A stretch of DNA of 64,000 nucleotides, from positions 1-64,000 of the forward strand of contig NZ_BAOG01000093.1 in assembly GCF_000400365.1 (NCBI RefSeq), in the 5' to 3' direction. Each line of letters opens with the position of its first letter. The stretch's first letter is position 1. This DNA comes from Vibrio jasicida CAIM 1864 = LMG 25398. GTDB taxonomy: Bacteria; Pseudomonadota; Gammaproteobacteria; Enterobacterales; Vibrionaceae. Of this stretch, positions 43,806-53,081 are shown in pieces. The notes under the pieces were generated by a model. That model made no database searches. It had not been told where the DNA came from and was given only the letters and a program-made list of their open reading frames with translations. Both the position numbers and the translations under genes were made by a program.

Positions 43806-44711
43806 TTACACAAGCTCAGTTTGAAGCCAAGGCCAGCCTTGCTTCTTACGGCTTAGAGTGTTTTCCATCATTAGCATGCCGTCTTTCTCGTGCTTAACAA
43901 GCTTCTCAGCCCACTCACCTTTGTAAAGAAGACGAGTTTGGGCAGTAGTGATGTCTGTTAGCATAACAGCAGCAAATGCTAGGTTGTCGTTTGCACAACG
44001 TGCTTCTAGGTCCGCTTCTAGTGCTTCGATCATGCCGTCAACTTGGTCTAGAGTCGCAAGTTCAACCTGACCTACTACTACATCACGACCGTTGAATGGG
44101 TAACCTTTCAGGTCTTTTTCAACAAGTTCAGCCGCAGATAGACCTTCGATGTTTGTCTTAGCGATTAGAAGATCTTTAGTGAATGCATCAACATCTTGTA
44201 CGTCCGCAATAGCCGCTAGCTCAGCTACAGCATCTTTGTCTTTTTGAGTACAAGTTGGAGAAGCGAAACCTACAGTGTCAGAAAGAATAGCTGACATCAT
44301 TAGTTTAGCGATTTGAGGCTTGATCTCGTGACCTTCAATCTTGAACATGTTGAACAGTACTGTGTTAGTACAACCAACAGGCCAGATCCATGCTTCCATT
44401 GGGTTTACTGTCATCACGTCACCTAGACGGTGGTGGTCAACAATACCTGCAACTTCTGCTTCAGCAATATCGTCTGGTGCTTGCGCTAGATCTGAGTAAT
44501 CTACTAGCCAAACAGTTTCACCCGCGACTGAAGTACGAAGTTCAGGAACTTCTGCGCCAGCCACTTCAAGGATGTGCTGAGTTTCACGGTTAATTTCGCC
44601 TTGGCGGATTGGCATCGCTTCAGTACCACGTGCCTTTAGAAGTTCAGTTGCAACTAGTGCACTACAGATGCTGTCACTGTCTGGGTTCTTATGACCTACA
44701 ACTAGAATCAT
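43806..44711 (-). CDS. ppaC: Manganese-dependent inorganic pyrophosphatase
   Basis: The 301-residue enzyme is a family II pyrophosphatase of the DHH superfamily. Motif I is VVGHKNPDSDSICSAL, with H7, D11 and D13 as metal ligands; the later ligands are VWLVDYSD and VDHHRLGD. The C-terminal DHHA2 domain ends with the substrate-binding SRKKQGWPWLQTEL. It hydrolyses pyrophosphate with Mn2+ or Co2+. The gene lies next to a Mn/Fe importer operon, which fits its metal need. Confidence 0.95.
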   Translation of the reverse strand: MILVVGHKNPDSDSICSALVATELLKARGTEAMPIRQGEINRETQHILEVAGAEVPELRTSVAGETVWLVDYSDLAQAPDDIAEAEVAGIVDHHRLGDVMTVNPMEAWIWPVGCTNTVLFNMFKIEGHEIKPQIAKLMMSAILSDTVGFASPTCTQKDKDAVAELAAIADVQDVDAFTKDLLIAKTNIEGLSAAELVEKDLKGYPFNGRDVVVGQVELATLDQVDGMIEALEADLEARCANDNLAFAAVMLTDITTAQTRLLYKGEWAEKLVKHEKDGMLMMENTLSRKKQGWPWLQTELV

Positions 44712-44930
44712 GTTTCTTCCTATTCAAGTCAGTTTGATGCGCTTCCTAAAAGGGTGAATTGCATGACGAATTACACCTTGGAAGCGGGTTTGCTCACAAA
44801 GGCCGATACTTTACCTGAAATTTTGCTTTTGTCCTAATTTCAAAACGTAAAAAAGACTCAACAAGTTCGTCTAACAAGCACAACACACAGGGTTAACTCA
44901 ACATAGGCCCCTCAATAGACACAACGAAAA

Positions 44931-44960
44931 AGCCCAAGTAATTCAATACTTGGGCTTTAA
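44931..44960 (-). terminator. Terminator of the sit operon
   Basis: AAAGCCCAAGTA (44931-44942), loop ATTCAA, TACTTGGGCTTT (44949-44960). On the minus strand a TTC-rich run follows. Located 14 bases after the last permease gene. Confidence 0.93.
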
Positions 44961-44974
44961 ATGAAAAGTCTGGT

Positions 44975-45829
44975 TTAAAACTGTTCTATCGTGTCACCAG
45001 ATTTGAACTCCACTTTCCTGTTTTTATAACTGGTGTAACAGAAGACAGCAATAAACTTGAACGTCATGATGAGGATAATGGTTGGCGCTGGTGCACTGTC
45101 AATGAAAAAGCTCAAGTACACACCAAGGAAAGCACTCAGCAGTGACATACACAAGGCAAGCAATACCATGCTGTGGAAACGGCGCGTTAGTAAGAATGCG
45201 GTAGCACCAGGAGCAATCAGCATCGCGATAACCAAGATCATCCCGACAGCCTTGAGCGCAGCGACAATCGCCAACGATAGTAACGAAAGCAAACCATAGT
45301 GGAGAAACTTCACAGGAAGACCGATTGCTTGCGCATGCTGATAATCAAATACGAAAACTAACAAGTCTTTTCCTTTGAACACCGCGAACAGTACAACAAG
45401 CAAAGCGACGATTGCGGCTTCAATGATATCCGCCCAGCTAACGCCTAATGCATCACCAAACAAGATATGATCTAGATGAACGCCCACTTCGATTTTAGTC
45501 ATCAATACAAGACCAAGCGCAAACATGGCAGAAAAAACTACGCCCATAATGGTGTCTTCTTTGATGCGGCTATTTTCTTTTAAGTAACCAGTCGAGAGCG
45601 CACAAAATATACCCGCTGCAAACGCGCCAAGGGTGTAAGGAATAGCAAGAATATAAGCAATCACCACGCCCGGAAGAATCGAGTGCGCAATAGCGTCCCC
45701 CATCAATGACCATCCTTTCAATACAAGAAAGCACGAGAGCAAAGCCGTGGGAATAGCAACCAACAGGACGATTAAGAAAGCCTGCTGCATGAAGGTGAAC
45801 GTAAATGGCATAACGAGAGTATCAAGCAT
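44975..45829 (-). CDS. Mn/Fe ABC transporter permease (SitD-like)
   Basis: The 284-residue protein has about eight membrane helices of the ABC-3 (ZnuB/MntB/SitD) family, with the motif LKGWSLMGDAIAHSILPGVV near 40 and LIAPGATAFLLTRRF near 210. It overlaps the preceding permease gene by eight bases, and the two differ enough to be SitC/SitD partners rather than recent copies. It ends the four-gene metal-uptake operon. Confidence 0.9.
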   Translation of the reverse strand: MLDTLVMPFTFTFMQQAFLIVLLVAIPTALLSCFLVLKGWSLMGDAIAHSILPGVVIAYILAIPYTLGAFAAGIFCALSTGYLKENSRIKEDTIMGVVFSAMFALGLVLMTKIEVGVHLDHILFGDALGVSWADIIEAAIVALLVVLFAVFKGKDLLVFVFDYQHAQAIGLPVKFLHYGLLSLLSLAIVAALKAVGMILVIAMLIAPGATAFLLTRRFHSMVLLALCMSLLSAFLGVYLSFFIDSAPAPTIILIMTFKFIAVFCYTSYKNRKVEFKSGDTIEQF

Positions 45830-46730
45830 TTTTTTGCTCCTTACTCATCATTGGAATGGTTGAAGATCCATCACGCTGTTTTCGTGTCAATTGTTGCTTA
45901 CTTTTACGCCTAATGGCGATTTGTCCATGTTTAGGAGCAAAGACAAACGCAGTTAAGAAGCAAGCAGTTTGCAGTAGCACAATGATTCCTCCTGTCGCAC
46001 CATCGATGTAGTAGCTAATATAAGCGCCTAAAAACGAGCTCAATGCACCAATGATAACGGCATAAACGATCACCCTAGAGAATCGGTCGGTCATTAGGTA
46101 AGCCGTAGCCCCAGGAATCACTACCATGGCAATCACCAAAAACGCCCCTACCGTTTGTAGCGCTGCAACCGTACAGGCACTAAGAAGTGTAAAGAATAGT
46201 ACTTTAAGCTTGGTTGGATTCAGGCCAACACTCTGTGCGTGATTTTCATCGAAGAAAACCACCATTAGATCCTTCCATTTGACAAGTAATATTGCCAGCG
46301 ATATACCCCCGATTATGACTAGCTGAAACGTATCCGTTGGTGTGATGGCCAATACGTTGCCTAAGACGATGGTTTGAATGTTAACCGCGGCAGGAAACAA
46401 AGAGACAAGAAATAAACCCAACCCAAAGAAGGAGGTAAAAATCAGGCCTATAATAGCATCTTCTTTTAATTTACTTCTTTGGCTTAAAAACAACATTCCT
46501 GCGGCTGCAAGACCGCCAGATAGAAACGCACCAAAGGCAAATGGCAGACCAAGCATGTAAGCTCCAGCAACACCGGGAACAATCGAGTGAGACAATGCAT
46601 CACCAATCAATGACCAGCCCTTGAGCATCAGGTATGTCGATAAAAAGCCACAAACACCACCGATAAGCGCACTCACCCACATCGCATTTACCATGTAGCC
46701 GTAGTGAAATGGTTCAAGTAAATAATCCAT
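45822..46730 (-). CDS. Mn/Fe ABC transporter permease (SitC-like)
   Basis: The 302-residue ABC-3 permease has YLMLKGWSLIGDALSHSIVP near 35-54 and MVVIPGATAYLMTDRFSR near 215, the same motifs as its partner, plus a basic C-terminal tail (KHGQIAIRRKSKQQLTRKQ) that the partner lacks. About eight helices. It begins 12 bases after the ATPase gene. Confidence 0.9.
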   Translation of the reverse strand: MDYLLEPFHYGYMVNAMWVSALIGGVCGFLSTYLMLKGWSLIGDALSHSIVPGVAGAYMLGLPFAFGAFLSGGLAAAGMLFLSQRSKLKEDAIIGLIFTSFFGLGLFLVSLFPAAVNIQTIVLGNVLAITPTDTFQLVIIGGISLAILLVKWKDLMVVFFDENHAQSVGLNPTKLKVLFFTLLSACTVAALQTVGAFLVIAMVVIPGATAYLMTDRFSRVIVYAVIIGALSSFLGAYISYYIDGATGGIIVLLQTACFLTAFVFAPKHGQIAIRRKSKQQLTRKQRDGSSTIPMMSKEQKNA

Positions 46731-46742
46731 TAAATGAACTCC

Positions 46743-47597
46743 TTACTTCTCAACTCTAGAAACAGGTACCGCTTGCTGCTCGCCATACATCACGACCGGA
46801 CGCTCGTGATCTGAAAGGACTGTCAGCTTACGTTCATCATCGTCGTCATGAAGGTCTTTACCGCCAAGGATGAAATGACGAAGGACCCCACCAAAAGCAA
46901 GTTCAAGGTTTTCAGGTGTGAAAACATCACGAGTCATACCAGATGCCAATACCGTTCGATTGATCAATACGGTACGGTCACAAAAGTCTGGAACACTGCC
47001 GAGGTTATGGGTAGAAACCAGCATCACTTTGCCTTCGTCACGTAGGTCACGAAGCAATGCCATGATTTGATCTTCGGTTTGAACATCGACCCCCGTAAAA
47101 GGTTCATCGAGTAAAATAACGTTGCTCTCTTGAGCCAGTGCCCTTGCCAGAAATACTCGCTTTTTCTGACCGCCGGAAAGTTCCCCAATTTGGCGTTTTC
47201 TAAAAGGCGTCATGTTCACGCGATCCAGCGCGGCCGTCACCATGTCATGATCTTTTTGCTTTGGAATTCGCAACAACCCCATATGACCGTAACGTCCCAT
47301 CATGACAACGTCTTCGACCAATACGGGAAAATTCCAGTCGATTTCTTCACTCTGTGGAACGTAAGCCACCACATTTTGCTTAAGTGCTTTTTTAGCAGGG
47401 AGACCAAGGATCTCGACCGATCCTTGGCTCACCGGAACAAAACCCATGATCGATTTGAATAGCGTAGACTTACCACTTCCATTCACTCCAACAAGGGCCG
47501 TAATCGACCCTTTTGGAAGTGTAAAACTCGCATCATACAGTGCGGTATGTCCGTTACGATAAGTGACGCTGATGTCCGATACTTTAATACCTGTCAT
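46743..47597 (-). CDS. Mn/Fe ABC transporter ATP-binding protein (SitB-like)
   Basis: The 284-residue ATPase has Walker A GVNGSGKST, Q-loop YVPQSEEIDW, signature LSGGQKKRVFLARAL, Walker B VILLDEPFTGVD and switch histidine VSTHNLGS. The order and residues are those of SitB/YfeB/MntA. It overlaps the binding-protein gene by one base (TAATG). Confidence 0.92.
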   Translation of the reverse strand: MTGIKVSDISVTYRNGHTALYDASFTLPKGSITALVGVNGSGKSTLFKSIMGFVPVSQGSVEILGLPAKKALKQNVVAYVPQSEEIDWNFPVLVEDVVMMGRYGHMGLLRIPKQKDHDMVTAALDRVNMTPFRKRQIGELSGGQKKRVFLARALAQESNVILLDEPFTGVDVQTEDQIMALLRDLRDEGKVMLVSTHNLGSVPDFCDRTVLINRTVLASGMTRDVFTPENLELAFGGVLRHFILGGKDLHDDDDERKLTVLSDHERPVVMYGEQQAVPVSRVEK

Positions 47598-48505
47598 TAC
47601 TGCTCTAGACCCTCTGCAATTGTGTTAGACGTCACTTGTAATAAATCCAAAAACGTAGGGACCGGGCCATCTTGGCTACTTAGCGAGTCAACATAAAGGA
47701 CACCTGCGTATGTCGCCCCCGTCTCGCGAGCAACTTGTTGCGCTGGCTTAGCAGAAACCGTACTTTCGCTAAAGACCGCTCGAATTTTATTGGAACGAAC
47801 TTCATCAATGACACGTTTAACTTGTTGTGGTGTGCCTTGTGAATCTGCATTGATTGGCCATAGGTACAGCTCTTTTAAACCAAAATCGCGAGCTAAGTAG
47901 CTGAACGCCCCCTCACTGGTCACTAACCAACGTTGGTCTTCTGGGATTTGAGCGACTTTTTCACGGATTGGCTGCACCATGTCCATGATCTGCTTTTTGT
48001 AGACTTCTGCATTCTTCTGGTAAGTCTCCGCATTAACGCTGTCATATTTCACGAGAGCATCTCGAATATTGTCGACATAAATTAACGCGTCACTTGGAGA
48101 CATCCAAGCATGTGGGTTGGGCTTACCACTGTATGGGCCTTGCGCGATGCTCATTGGTTTGATGCCTTCCGTGACAATCACACTTGGAACATCGTGCAGA
48201 TTTTTGAAAAATTTCTTGAACCACAGTTCTAGGTTCAGTCCATTGTAAAGAATAAGGTCAGCGCCTTGAGCACGACGAATGTCTCCTGGCGTAGCTTGAT
48301 AATTGTGGATTTCAGCGTCGGGCTTCGTAATGGATTCGACAACAGCAGCATCACCAGCAACATTTTTCGCCATGTCAGCGATAATGGTGAAGGTAGTCAC
48401 GACTTTAAATTTCTCATCAGCCACCGCTGACGCACTCAATCCCAATGATAATAATGACAGAAGTACAGCTGCAGGTTTGGCTAAAGCACCAAGTTTCAAT
48501 CTCAT
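47597..48505 (-). CDS. Mn/Fe-binding periplasmic protein (SitA/YfeA-like)
   Basis: The 302-residue cluster A-I binding protein has a signal peptide (about 1-29, ending SAVA). Metal ligands of the SitA/YfeA kind are seen: H in AEIHNY, H in PNPHAW, E in TSEGAFSY or FSES and D in YVDSLS. There is no histidine-rich loop, so Mn/Fe rather than Zn uptake is favoured. It is the first gene of the operon and sits behind the palindrome at 48568-48604. Confidence 0.9.
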   Translation of the reverse strand: MRLKLGALAKPAAVLLSLLSLGLSASAVADEKFKVVTTFTIIADMAKNVAGDAAVVESITKPDAEIHNYQATPGDIRRAQGADLILYNGLNLELWFKKFFKNLHDVPSVIVTEGIKPMSIAQGPYSGKPNPHAWMSPSDALIYVDNIRDALVKYDSVNAETYQKNAEVYKKQIMDMVQPIREKVAQIPEDQRWLVTSEGAFSYLARDFGLKELYLWPINADSQGTPQQVKRVIDEVRSNKIRAVFSESTVSAKPAQQVARETGATYAGVLYVDSLSSQDGPVPTFLDLLQVTSNTIAEGLEQ

Positions 48506-48567
48506 CCTTGTTTTCTCCAGAAGGCAAAGTTACTTTGAAAGTTAGAATGATTCTACATTCCAATAGC

Positions 48568-48604
48568 AACACTGTAAATGATAATGGTTATCATTTACAG
48601 TGTT
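48568..48604. promoter_or_regulatory. Perfect 37-bp palindrome with Fur-like box upstream of the sit operon
   Basis: AACACTGTAAATGATAA (48568-48584) and TTATCATTTACAGTGTT (48588-48604) are exact inverted copies around TGG. The centre, AATGATAATGGTTATCATT, is close to the Fur consensus GATAATGATAATCATTATC. It lies about 65-100 bases before sitA, right for repression by Fur or Mur. The hairpin might also terminate a plus-strand transcript, but none is expected here. Confidence 0.75.
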
Positions 48605-48651
48605 TTTAACTCTTATCTTATGAAAAGTGTGAGATCGTTTTGAACAGCCCT

Positions 48652-50394
48652 TTACACAGCCGTTACAATTGCTTTCGCATTCAATCCTTTATCTAAGTTG
48701 ATCAACAATAATTGGCACGGCTCTTGGTTGATTTTTTCTCCGGTCCAAAAATCGTACCAATCGGTAGGTTGGTCAGCTGTGAGGGTAAATTCCATAGGTT
48801 CATCATTGGTGTAGTTAAACAAGCAATGTAGGTCATTCTTAGAGGTCAGCGGCAAAAATGCGTGATTTAAGCCTAACGCAGTAAACTTGGCAGCCTCTTG
48901 ATTTCGACACTGGCGCAGCATTAGTTTAGAGAGTGTCTTACTCGCAAATGACGTAATCTCTGGCAAAGGATCACCAGAAAGCAGTAAGCCACCACAAGCT
49001 AATAGAGCATTGCGATGAAATTGGTAGTCTTCTCGGGAAGCGGCTTGGTTTGGAAGTGAAGTAAACGTCGCACAATCAGGGTCGATTTGCCACAACTTAC
49101 GATGTTGCCAACTGCGGAAGAAAGTCTCTTTAGCGATTTGCTCAAAGCGATGACTATGGCGCTCGACATCGTCAGACACACGCATTGCATCGACTAAGCC
49201 CAAAGAAGGCCACATTGGCGCGTTACAGCCTAATAGCCATGCATCCCCTGCCCCTTTGGCGATCGCTTCCATCCCCATGCGGTAGGCTTCTACACCGGTT
49301 ACGCCCGATTGACTGCGCTTACCTTTTAAAGTGCCCCAGTAGTTTGCGTCTAATTTGAATAGCTCAACACCCCACTCTTCTCGCATGACAGATACGACGT
49401 AAGTTAAGTGATCTTGAACTTCAGGGTTTGAAGTATCGAGAATGTACCAAGGTGTACAGCGCCAACCACCATAGGTGACATCTTCAGCTTTCAGGAGGTC
49501 TCCGTCTTCGTGACGCACAAACCATTCAGGATGCTTTTTGAAGATTTCTGATTCTGGTTGGGCAATGAATGGTGCCATCCAGATCGCGGGCTTCTTGCCC
49601 TTCGCGCGAATGTTATGAATAAGCTCTTTTACACCACCAGAGAACTTATCAGAAGGCGTTAACCAATCGCCCATGAAAGCTTGGTAGCCATCATCCAACA
49701 ATACCCATTCAAGCTCAGACAGCTTATCTTGCATGCATTCAACGTTTTCTAGGACGTTATTTTCTGTCACTTCCGCATAATACGCATACCAAGAACACCA
49801 CCCAATTGGCGCATCTTGTAAAACACCATTACGCACGGAGTGATGTTCTGCAATCATCTCACTGTATTCAGCGTAGAGTTCAGACAGAGAATCACCACGT
49901 AAAACGGCAACAGATTCAAGGGTATTGTGCGCCCAATCGGCCACTTGTGTCATTTCACCATCGAGAGCAGCAGATAGAATCCAATGATCACCATGTTGAA
50001 CAACATCAAAATAACCCGCAAAACGATGACATGAGGTGAAACCAAACAAGGTATAGCCTGCAGCATCTTCTACAACGAGATAGTTGTAGTAACGTTTTGG
50101 CGCATGTTCCGGATAGATTCGATACGACGCATTGTTATCAGGACAGCGGCCAATATCGACGGGGTGAGAAATGGTGCCCGAAGTTTGAGCGAGCATCTGG
50201 AAGCCGTCACCAATAACGGTCGCTCCTTGCTCATACAAGAAAGGCATTTCAAATAGTACTTCTCGTTCGCTGTAGGTTTTGTTGTGAATCCCCGCAAACG
50301 AAAAGTGCAGTTGGTTACCAACGACTTCGAACTGAAGATCGTTATCCATCACCGTTATTTCAGTGTGATTGGCCAATTGAATGGTTTGAGCCAT
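48652..50394 (-). CDS. Glycoside hydrolase family 36 protein (alpha-galactosidase type)
   Basis: The 580-residue enzyme (ATG at 50394; a GTG at 50409 would add five residues) has the GH36/GH27 barrel. The conserved start of the barrel is GWCSWYAYYAEVTENNVLEN (about 195-214), followed by VLLDDGYQAFMGDW. The catalytic nucleophile lies in VELFKLDANYWG and the acid/base in AMRVSDDVERH. It has no signal peptide, so it acts in the cytoplasm on imported alpha-galactosides such as melibiose or a raffinose fragment. No sugar transporter or regulator is adjacent. The exact sugar is unproven. Confidence 0.85.
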   Translation of the reverse strand: MAQTIQLANHTEITVMDNDLQFEVVGNQLHFSFAGIHNKTYSEREVLFEMPFLYEQGATVIGDGFQMLAQTSGTISHPVDIGRCPDNNASYRIYPEHAPKRYYNYLVVEDAAGYTLFGFTSCHRFAGYFDVVQHGDHWILSAALDGEMTQVADWAHNTLESVAVLRGDSLSELYAEYSEMIAEHHSVRNGVLQDAPIGWCSWYAYYAEVTENNVLENVECMQDKLSELEWVLLDDGYQAFMGDWLTPSDKFSGGVKELIHNIRAKGKKPAIWMAPFIAQPESEIFKKHPEWFVRHEDGDLLKAEDVTYGGWRCTPWYILDTSNPEVQDHLTYVVSVMREEWGVELFKLDANYWGTLKGKRSQSGVTGVEAYRMGMEAIAKGAGDAWLLGCNAPMWPSLGLVDAMRVSDDVERHSHRFEQIAKETFFRSWQHRKLWQIDPDCATFTSLPNQAASREDYQFHRNALLACGGLLLSGDPLPEITSFASKTLSKLMLRQCRNQEAAKFTALGLNHAFLPLTSKNDLHCLFNYTNDEPMEFTLTADQPTDWYDFWTGEKINQEPCQLLLINLDKGLNAKAIVTAV

Positions 50395-50545
50395 AGAAAA
50401 TCTACTCACTTGATTATTATTGTGTTGTTTCCTTCATTATCCTTTGCTTCTCTCCCCCAAATCGTTATCAACGTCACGAATCGACATCGTTCCTAATTAT
50501 ATCAAATAAGTATTGAGAGAATGCTCACTGAAATTTTGGTTAAAA

Positions 50546-50571
50546 AAATACCAGCCCGAAGGCTGGTATTT
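50546..50571 (-). terminator. Terminator after torA
   Basis: AAATACCAGCC (50546-50556), tetraloop CGAA, GGCTGGTATTT (50561-50571). On the minus strand a long T run follows. It lies 23 bases after the torA stop and shows that torD is not in this operon. Confidence 0.93.
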
Positions 50572-50593
50572 CATTTAAAGCTTAGTGCTGTTA

Positions 50594-53056
50594 TTAAGCA
50601 ACTTCGATTGGACCACCGAATGAAGTCACTGGTGGAACTTTACCAGTGAATTTCTCGAAGTCTACGATACATGTGTTCGCAGAAGTCGCCTGTGCTAGCT
50701 CAGAAGAACCGATATCTTGAGTTAGTGTGTTAGGGTCACCGTAAGTACAGATTGCACCTACTTTCTCGTTTAGAGGACCGTACCATGCACCTTCTTCGAT
50801 ACGCACAACACCACGTGGGTAGCTGTCTGTTAGAACCGCACCAGCAAGAAGTTGACCACGGTCGTTAAATACACGTACCAAGTCACCGTCTTTAATGCCT
50901 TTTGCTTTCGCATCAGCTGGGTTGATGTATACAGGCTCGCGACCTTGAACAGCGTAAGTAGCACGGAAATCTTCAGATTCACACATCTGAGAGTGCAGAC
51001 GCTTGTCCGGGTGGCAAGATTGTAGCCAGTACGGGTGTTTGTCAGAGCCAGGACCACCGTGTGAACGTTCTGATTTCTCGAACCACATTGGGTGTTCTTG
51101 ACAATGTTCGTAACCGTAACGACCGATCTTACGAGAAGTGATCTCGATGAAGCCAGAAGGCGTACCCAGTGGGTTGATTTCTGGATCTTTACGGAAGTCA
51201 GCGTGACGAACCCAAGGCTTACCTTCACCGAAGTCTAGTACGCTTTGTTCCCAGAACTCTTCAAATTCTGGCATCTCGAACTTACCGTCGTTCGCTTTCT
51301 TACAATCGTTGTACAGGCTACGGATCCATTCCATTTCGCTCATACCACGAGTGTACTCGTCGCGACGACCAAAGCGTTGAGTCAACTCGCTCATGATTTG
51401 GAAATCTGGCTTAGATTGGAACAATGGATCCACTAGGCGGTGCATAGCAACCAAACCTTTATTCGAGTATGAACCGTATACGTCAATATCGTTACGTTCC
51501 CACTGAGTACATGCTGGTAGAACGATGTCAGAGAAACGACAAGTCGCCGTCCAAGCAAACTCAATAGTTACCACAGTCTGAAGCTTTTGGAATGCTTGCT
51601 TCATGCGGTTACGATCTTGGTGGTGGTGCCATGGGTTATTACCTGAGATCACCATCATCTTGAAGTCTGGAAGCTTAACTTTACCACCGTTGTAGTTGAT
51701 TTCTTTACCTGGCTCTAGAAGACAGTCGATCCAACGTGCAACAGGGATAGTACGGCTGTAACCGTTAAAGTCGTTGTTATCCCACTTCGGTTTCATACCT
51801 GTGTCTAGGTTACGAGGGAAGCCACCAGGGCCCGCGAAACCAGTTGAAGGAACACCGATACTTGAGTAGTGGTGACCGTAAGAGATACCGCCACCTGGTA
51901 GACCGATTTGGCCAACCATTGCTGCCACAACTGCAGCTGCCCAGTATGGTTGTTCACCGTGCTCTTGACGCTGGATACACCAACCCATCAGGATTTGTGT
52001 ACGGCCGTTTACTAACATGCGTGCGAATTCACGAATCTTGTCCGCTTTCACACCACAGATAGGTGCAGCCCACTCAGGCGTCTTAACAACTTTATCTTTC
52101 GTTTCACCTTGAACGTACTTGATGAAGTCTTCAAAACCTAGGCAGTAAGTCTCGATGAACTTCTTGTCGTATAGGTCTTCATTGTACAACACGTGCGCAA
52201 CAGCAAGCATAAATGCTACGTCTGTTAGCGGGTTGATGTACAAGTGGTCATTTTCAAGGTAACGCTGAGTCTTGTTCTTCACTGGGTCTACAGATAGAAC
52301 GTTGATCTCACCTTTCGCTACTTTTTCTTTCAGTTGCGCTAGGTACTTAAATGACTCGTGCGTTTCACAGTTCCAACCTACCTGTAGGTTTTTCACTGGG
52401 TCGTTTGCCCAAAGAACGATGTTGTCTGAGTTCTCTAGGATTTCAGACCAAGACGTACCTTGTGCGTATACTTCTGTAGAACCAAGTACGTAAGGCATGA
52501 TGGTTTGACCCGCACCAGTAGAGTAGTCACCTACTTTAGTGATGAAGTTACCGTGCATACCTACCGCACGTTGCATGTGTGCAGTACAGTTGTTGAACGC
52601 ACCAGTTTGGTTCCAACCTGTTTGACCTGCGTGTAGAGCCCATGGACCGTATTCTTTTTGAACACGCTCTAGCTCACGGTAGAACAGGTCTAGAGCTTCA
52701 TCCCATGTAACACGGATGAAACGGTTGTTACCACGCGTTTCCGCGCTGTATTTGTGCTTTTTAAGCCAATCTAGACGAACCATTGGGTAACGAACACGTG
52801 ATGGGCTGTAAATGATGCCCTTGATGCCGTTCAACATTTCTGTTGGGTTCTTATCTAGTTCTAGCGGTTTGATCTCTTGAACTTTACCCGCGTAGATGTG
52901 GGCGCGGAACGCGCCCCAGTGTGAACCTGTTACTTTCCAAGTACCCGTAGTCTCAGCTGCATTTGCAGATGCTGAAGCCAATAAGCTTGGACCGATAACT
53001 GACGCTGCACTTGTGGTTGCTACACCTTTAAGAAAACTTCTTCGTGTAATAGCCAT
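50594..53056 (-). CDS. torA: Trimethylamine-N-oxide reductase, catalytic subunit
   Basis: The 820-residue molybdoenzyme begins with a twin-arginine signal (ITRRSFLKGVATTSAASV; cleavage near ANA at 31-33). It has the DMSO-reductase-family motifs WDEALDLFYRELER, GDYSTGAGQTIMPYVLGSTE (with the likely Mo-ligand serine) and WANDPVKNLQVGW. Several pterin-binding segments follow (GWCIQRQEHGEQPYWAAAV, ISGNNPWHHHQDRNRM). It reduces TMAO in the periplasm as terminal acceptor. It is the last gene of torECA, 25 bases after torC. No chaperone gene torD is adjacent. Confidence 0.95.
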   Translation of the reverse strand: MAITRRSFLKGVATTSAASVIGPSLLASASANAAETTGTWKVTGSHWGAFRAHIYAGKVQEIKPLELDKNPTEMLNGIKGIIYSPSRVRYPMVRLDWLKKHKYSAETRGNNRFIRVTWDEALDLFYRELERVQKEYGPWALHAGQTGWNQTGAFNNCTAHMQRAVGMHGNFITKVGDYSTGAGQTIMPYVLGSTEVYAQGTSWSEILENSDNIVLWANDPVKNLQVGWNCETHESFKYLAQLKEKVAKGEINVLSVDPVKNKTQRYLENDHLYINPLTDVAFMLAVAHVLYNEDLYDKKFIETYCLGFEDFIKYVQGETKDKVVKTPEWAAPICGVKADKIREFARMLVNGRTQILMGWCIQRQEHGEQPYWAAAVVAAMVGQIGLPGGGISYGHHYSSIGVPSTGFAGPGGFPRNLDTGMKPKWDNNDFNGYSRTIPVARWIDCLLEPGKEINYNGGKVKLPDFKMMVISGNNPWHHHQDRNRMKQAFQKLQTVVTIEFAWTATCRFSDIVLPACTQWERNDIDVYGSYSNKGLVAMHRLVDPLFQSKPDFQIMSELTQRFGRRDEYTRGMSEMEWIRSLYNDCKKANDGKFEMPEFEEFWEQSVLDFGEGKPWVRHADFRKDPEINPLGTPSGFIEITSRKIGRYGYEHCQEHPMWFEKSERSHGGPGSDKHPYWLQSCHPDKRLHSQMCESEDFRATYAVQGREPVYINPADAKAKGIKDGDLVRVFNDRGQLLAGAVLTDSYPRGVVRIEEGAWYGPLNEKVGAICTYGDPNTLTQDIGSSELAQATSANTCIVDFEKFTGKVPPVTSFGGPIEVA

Positions 53057-53081
53057 TTAATTTACTCCAATCCGACGCTTA

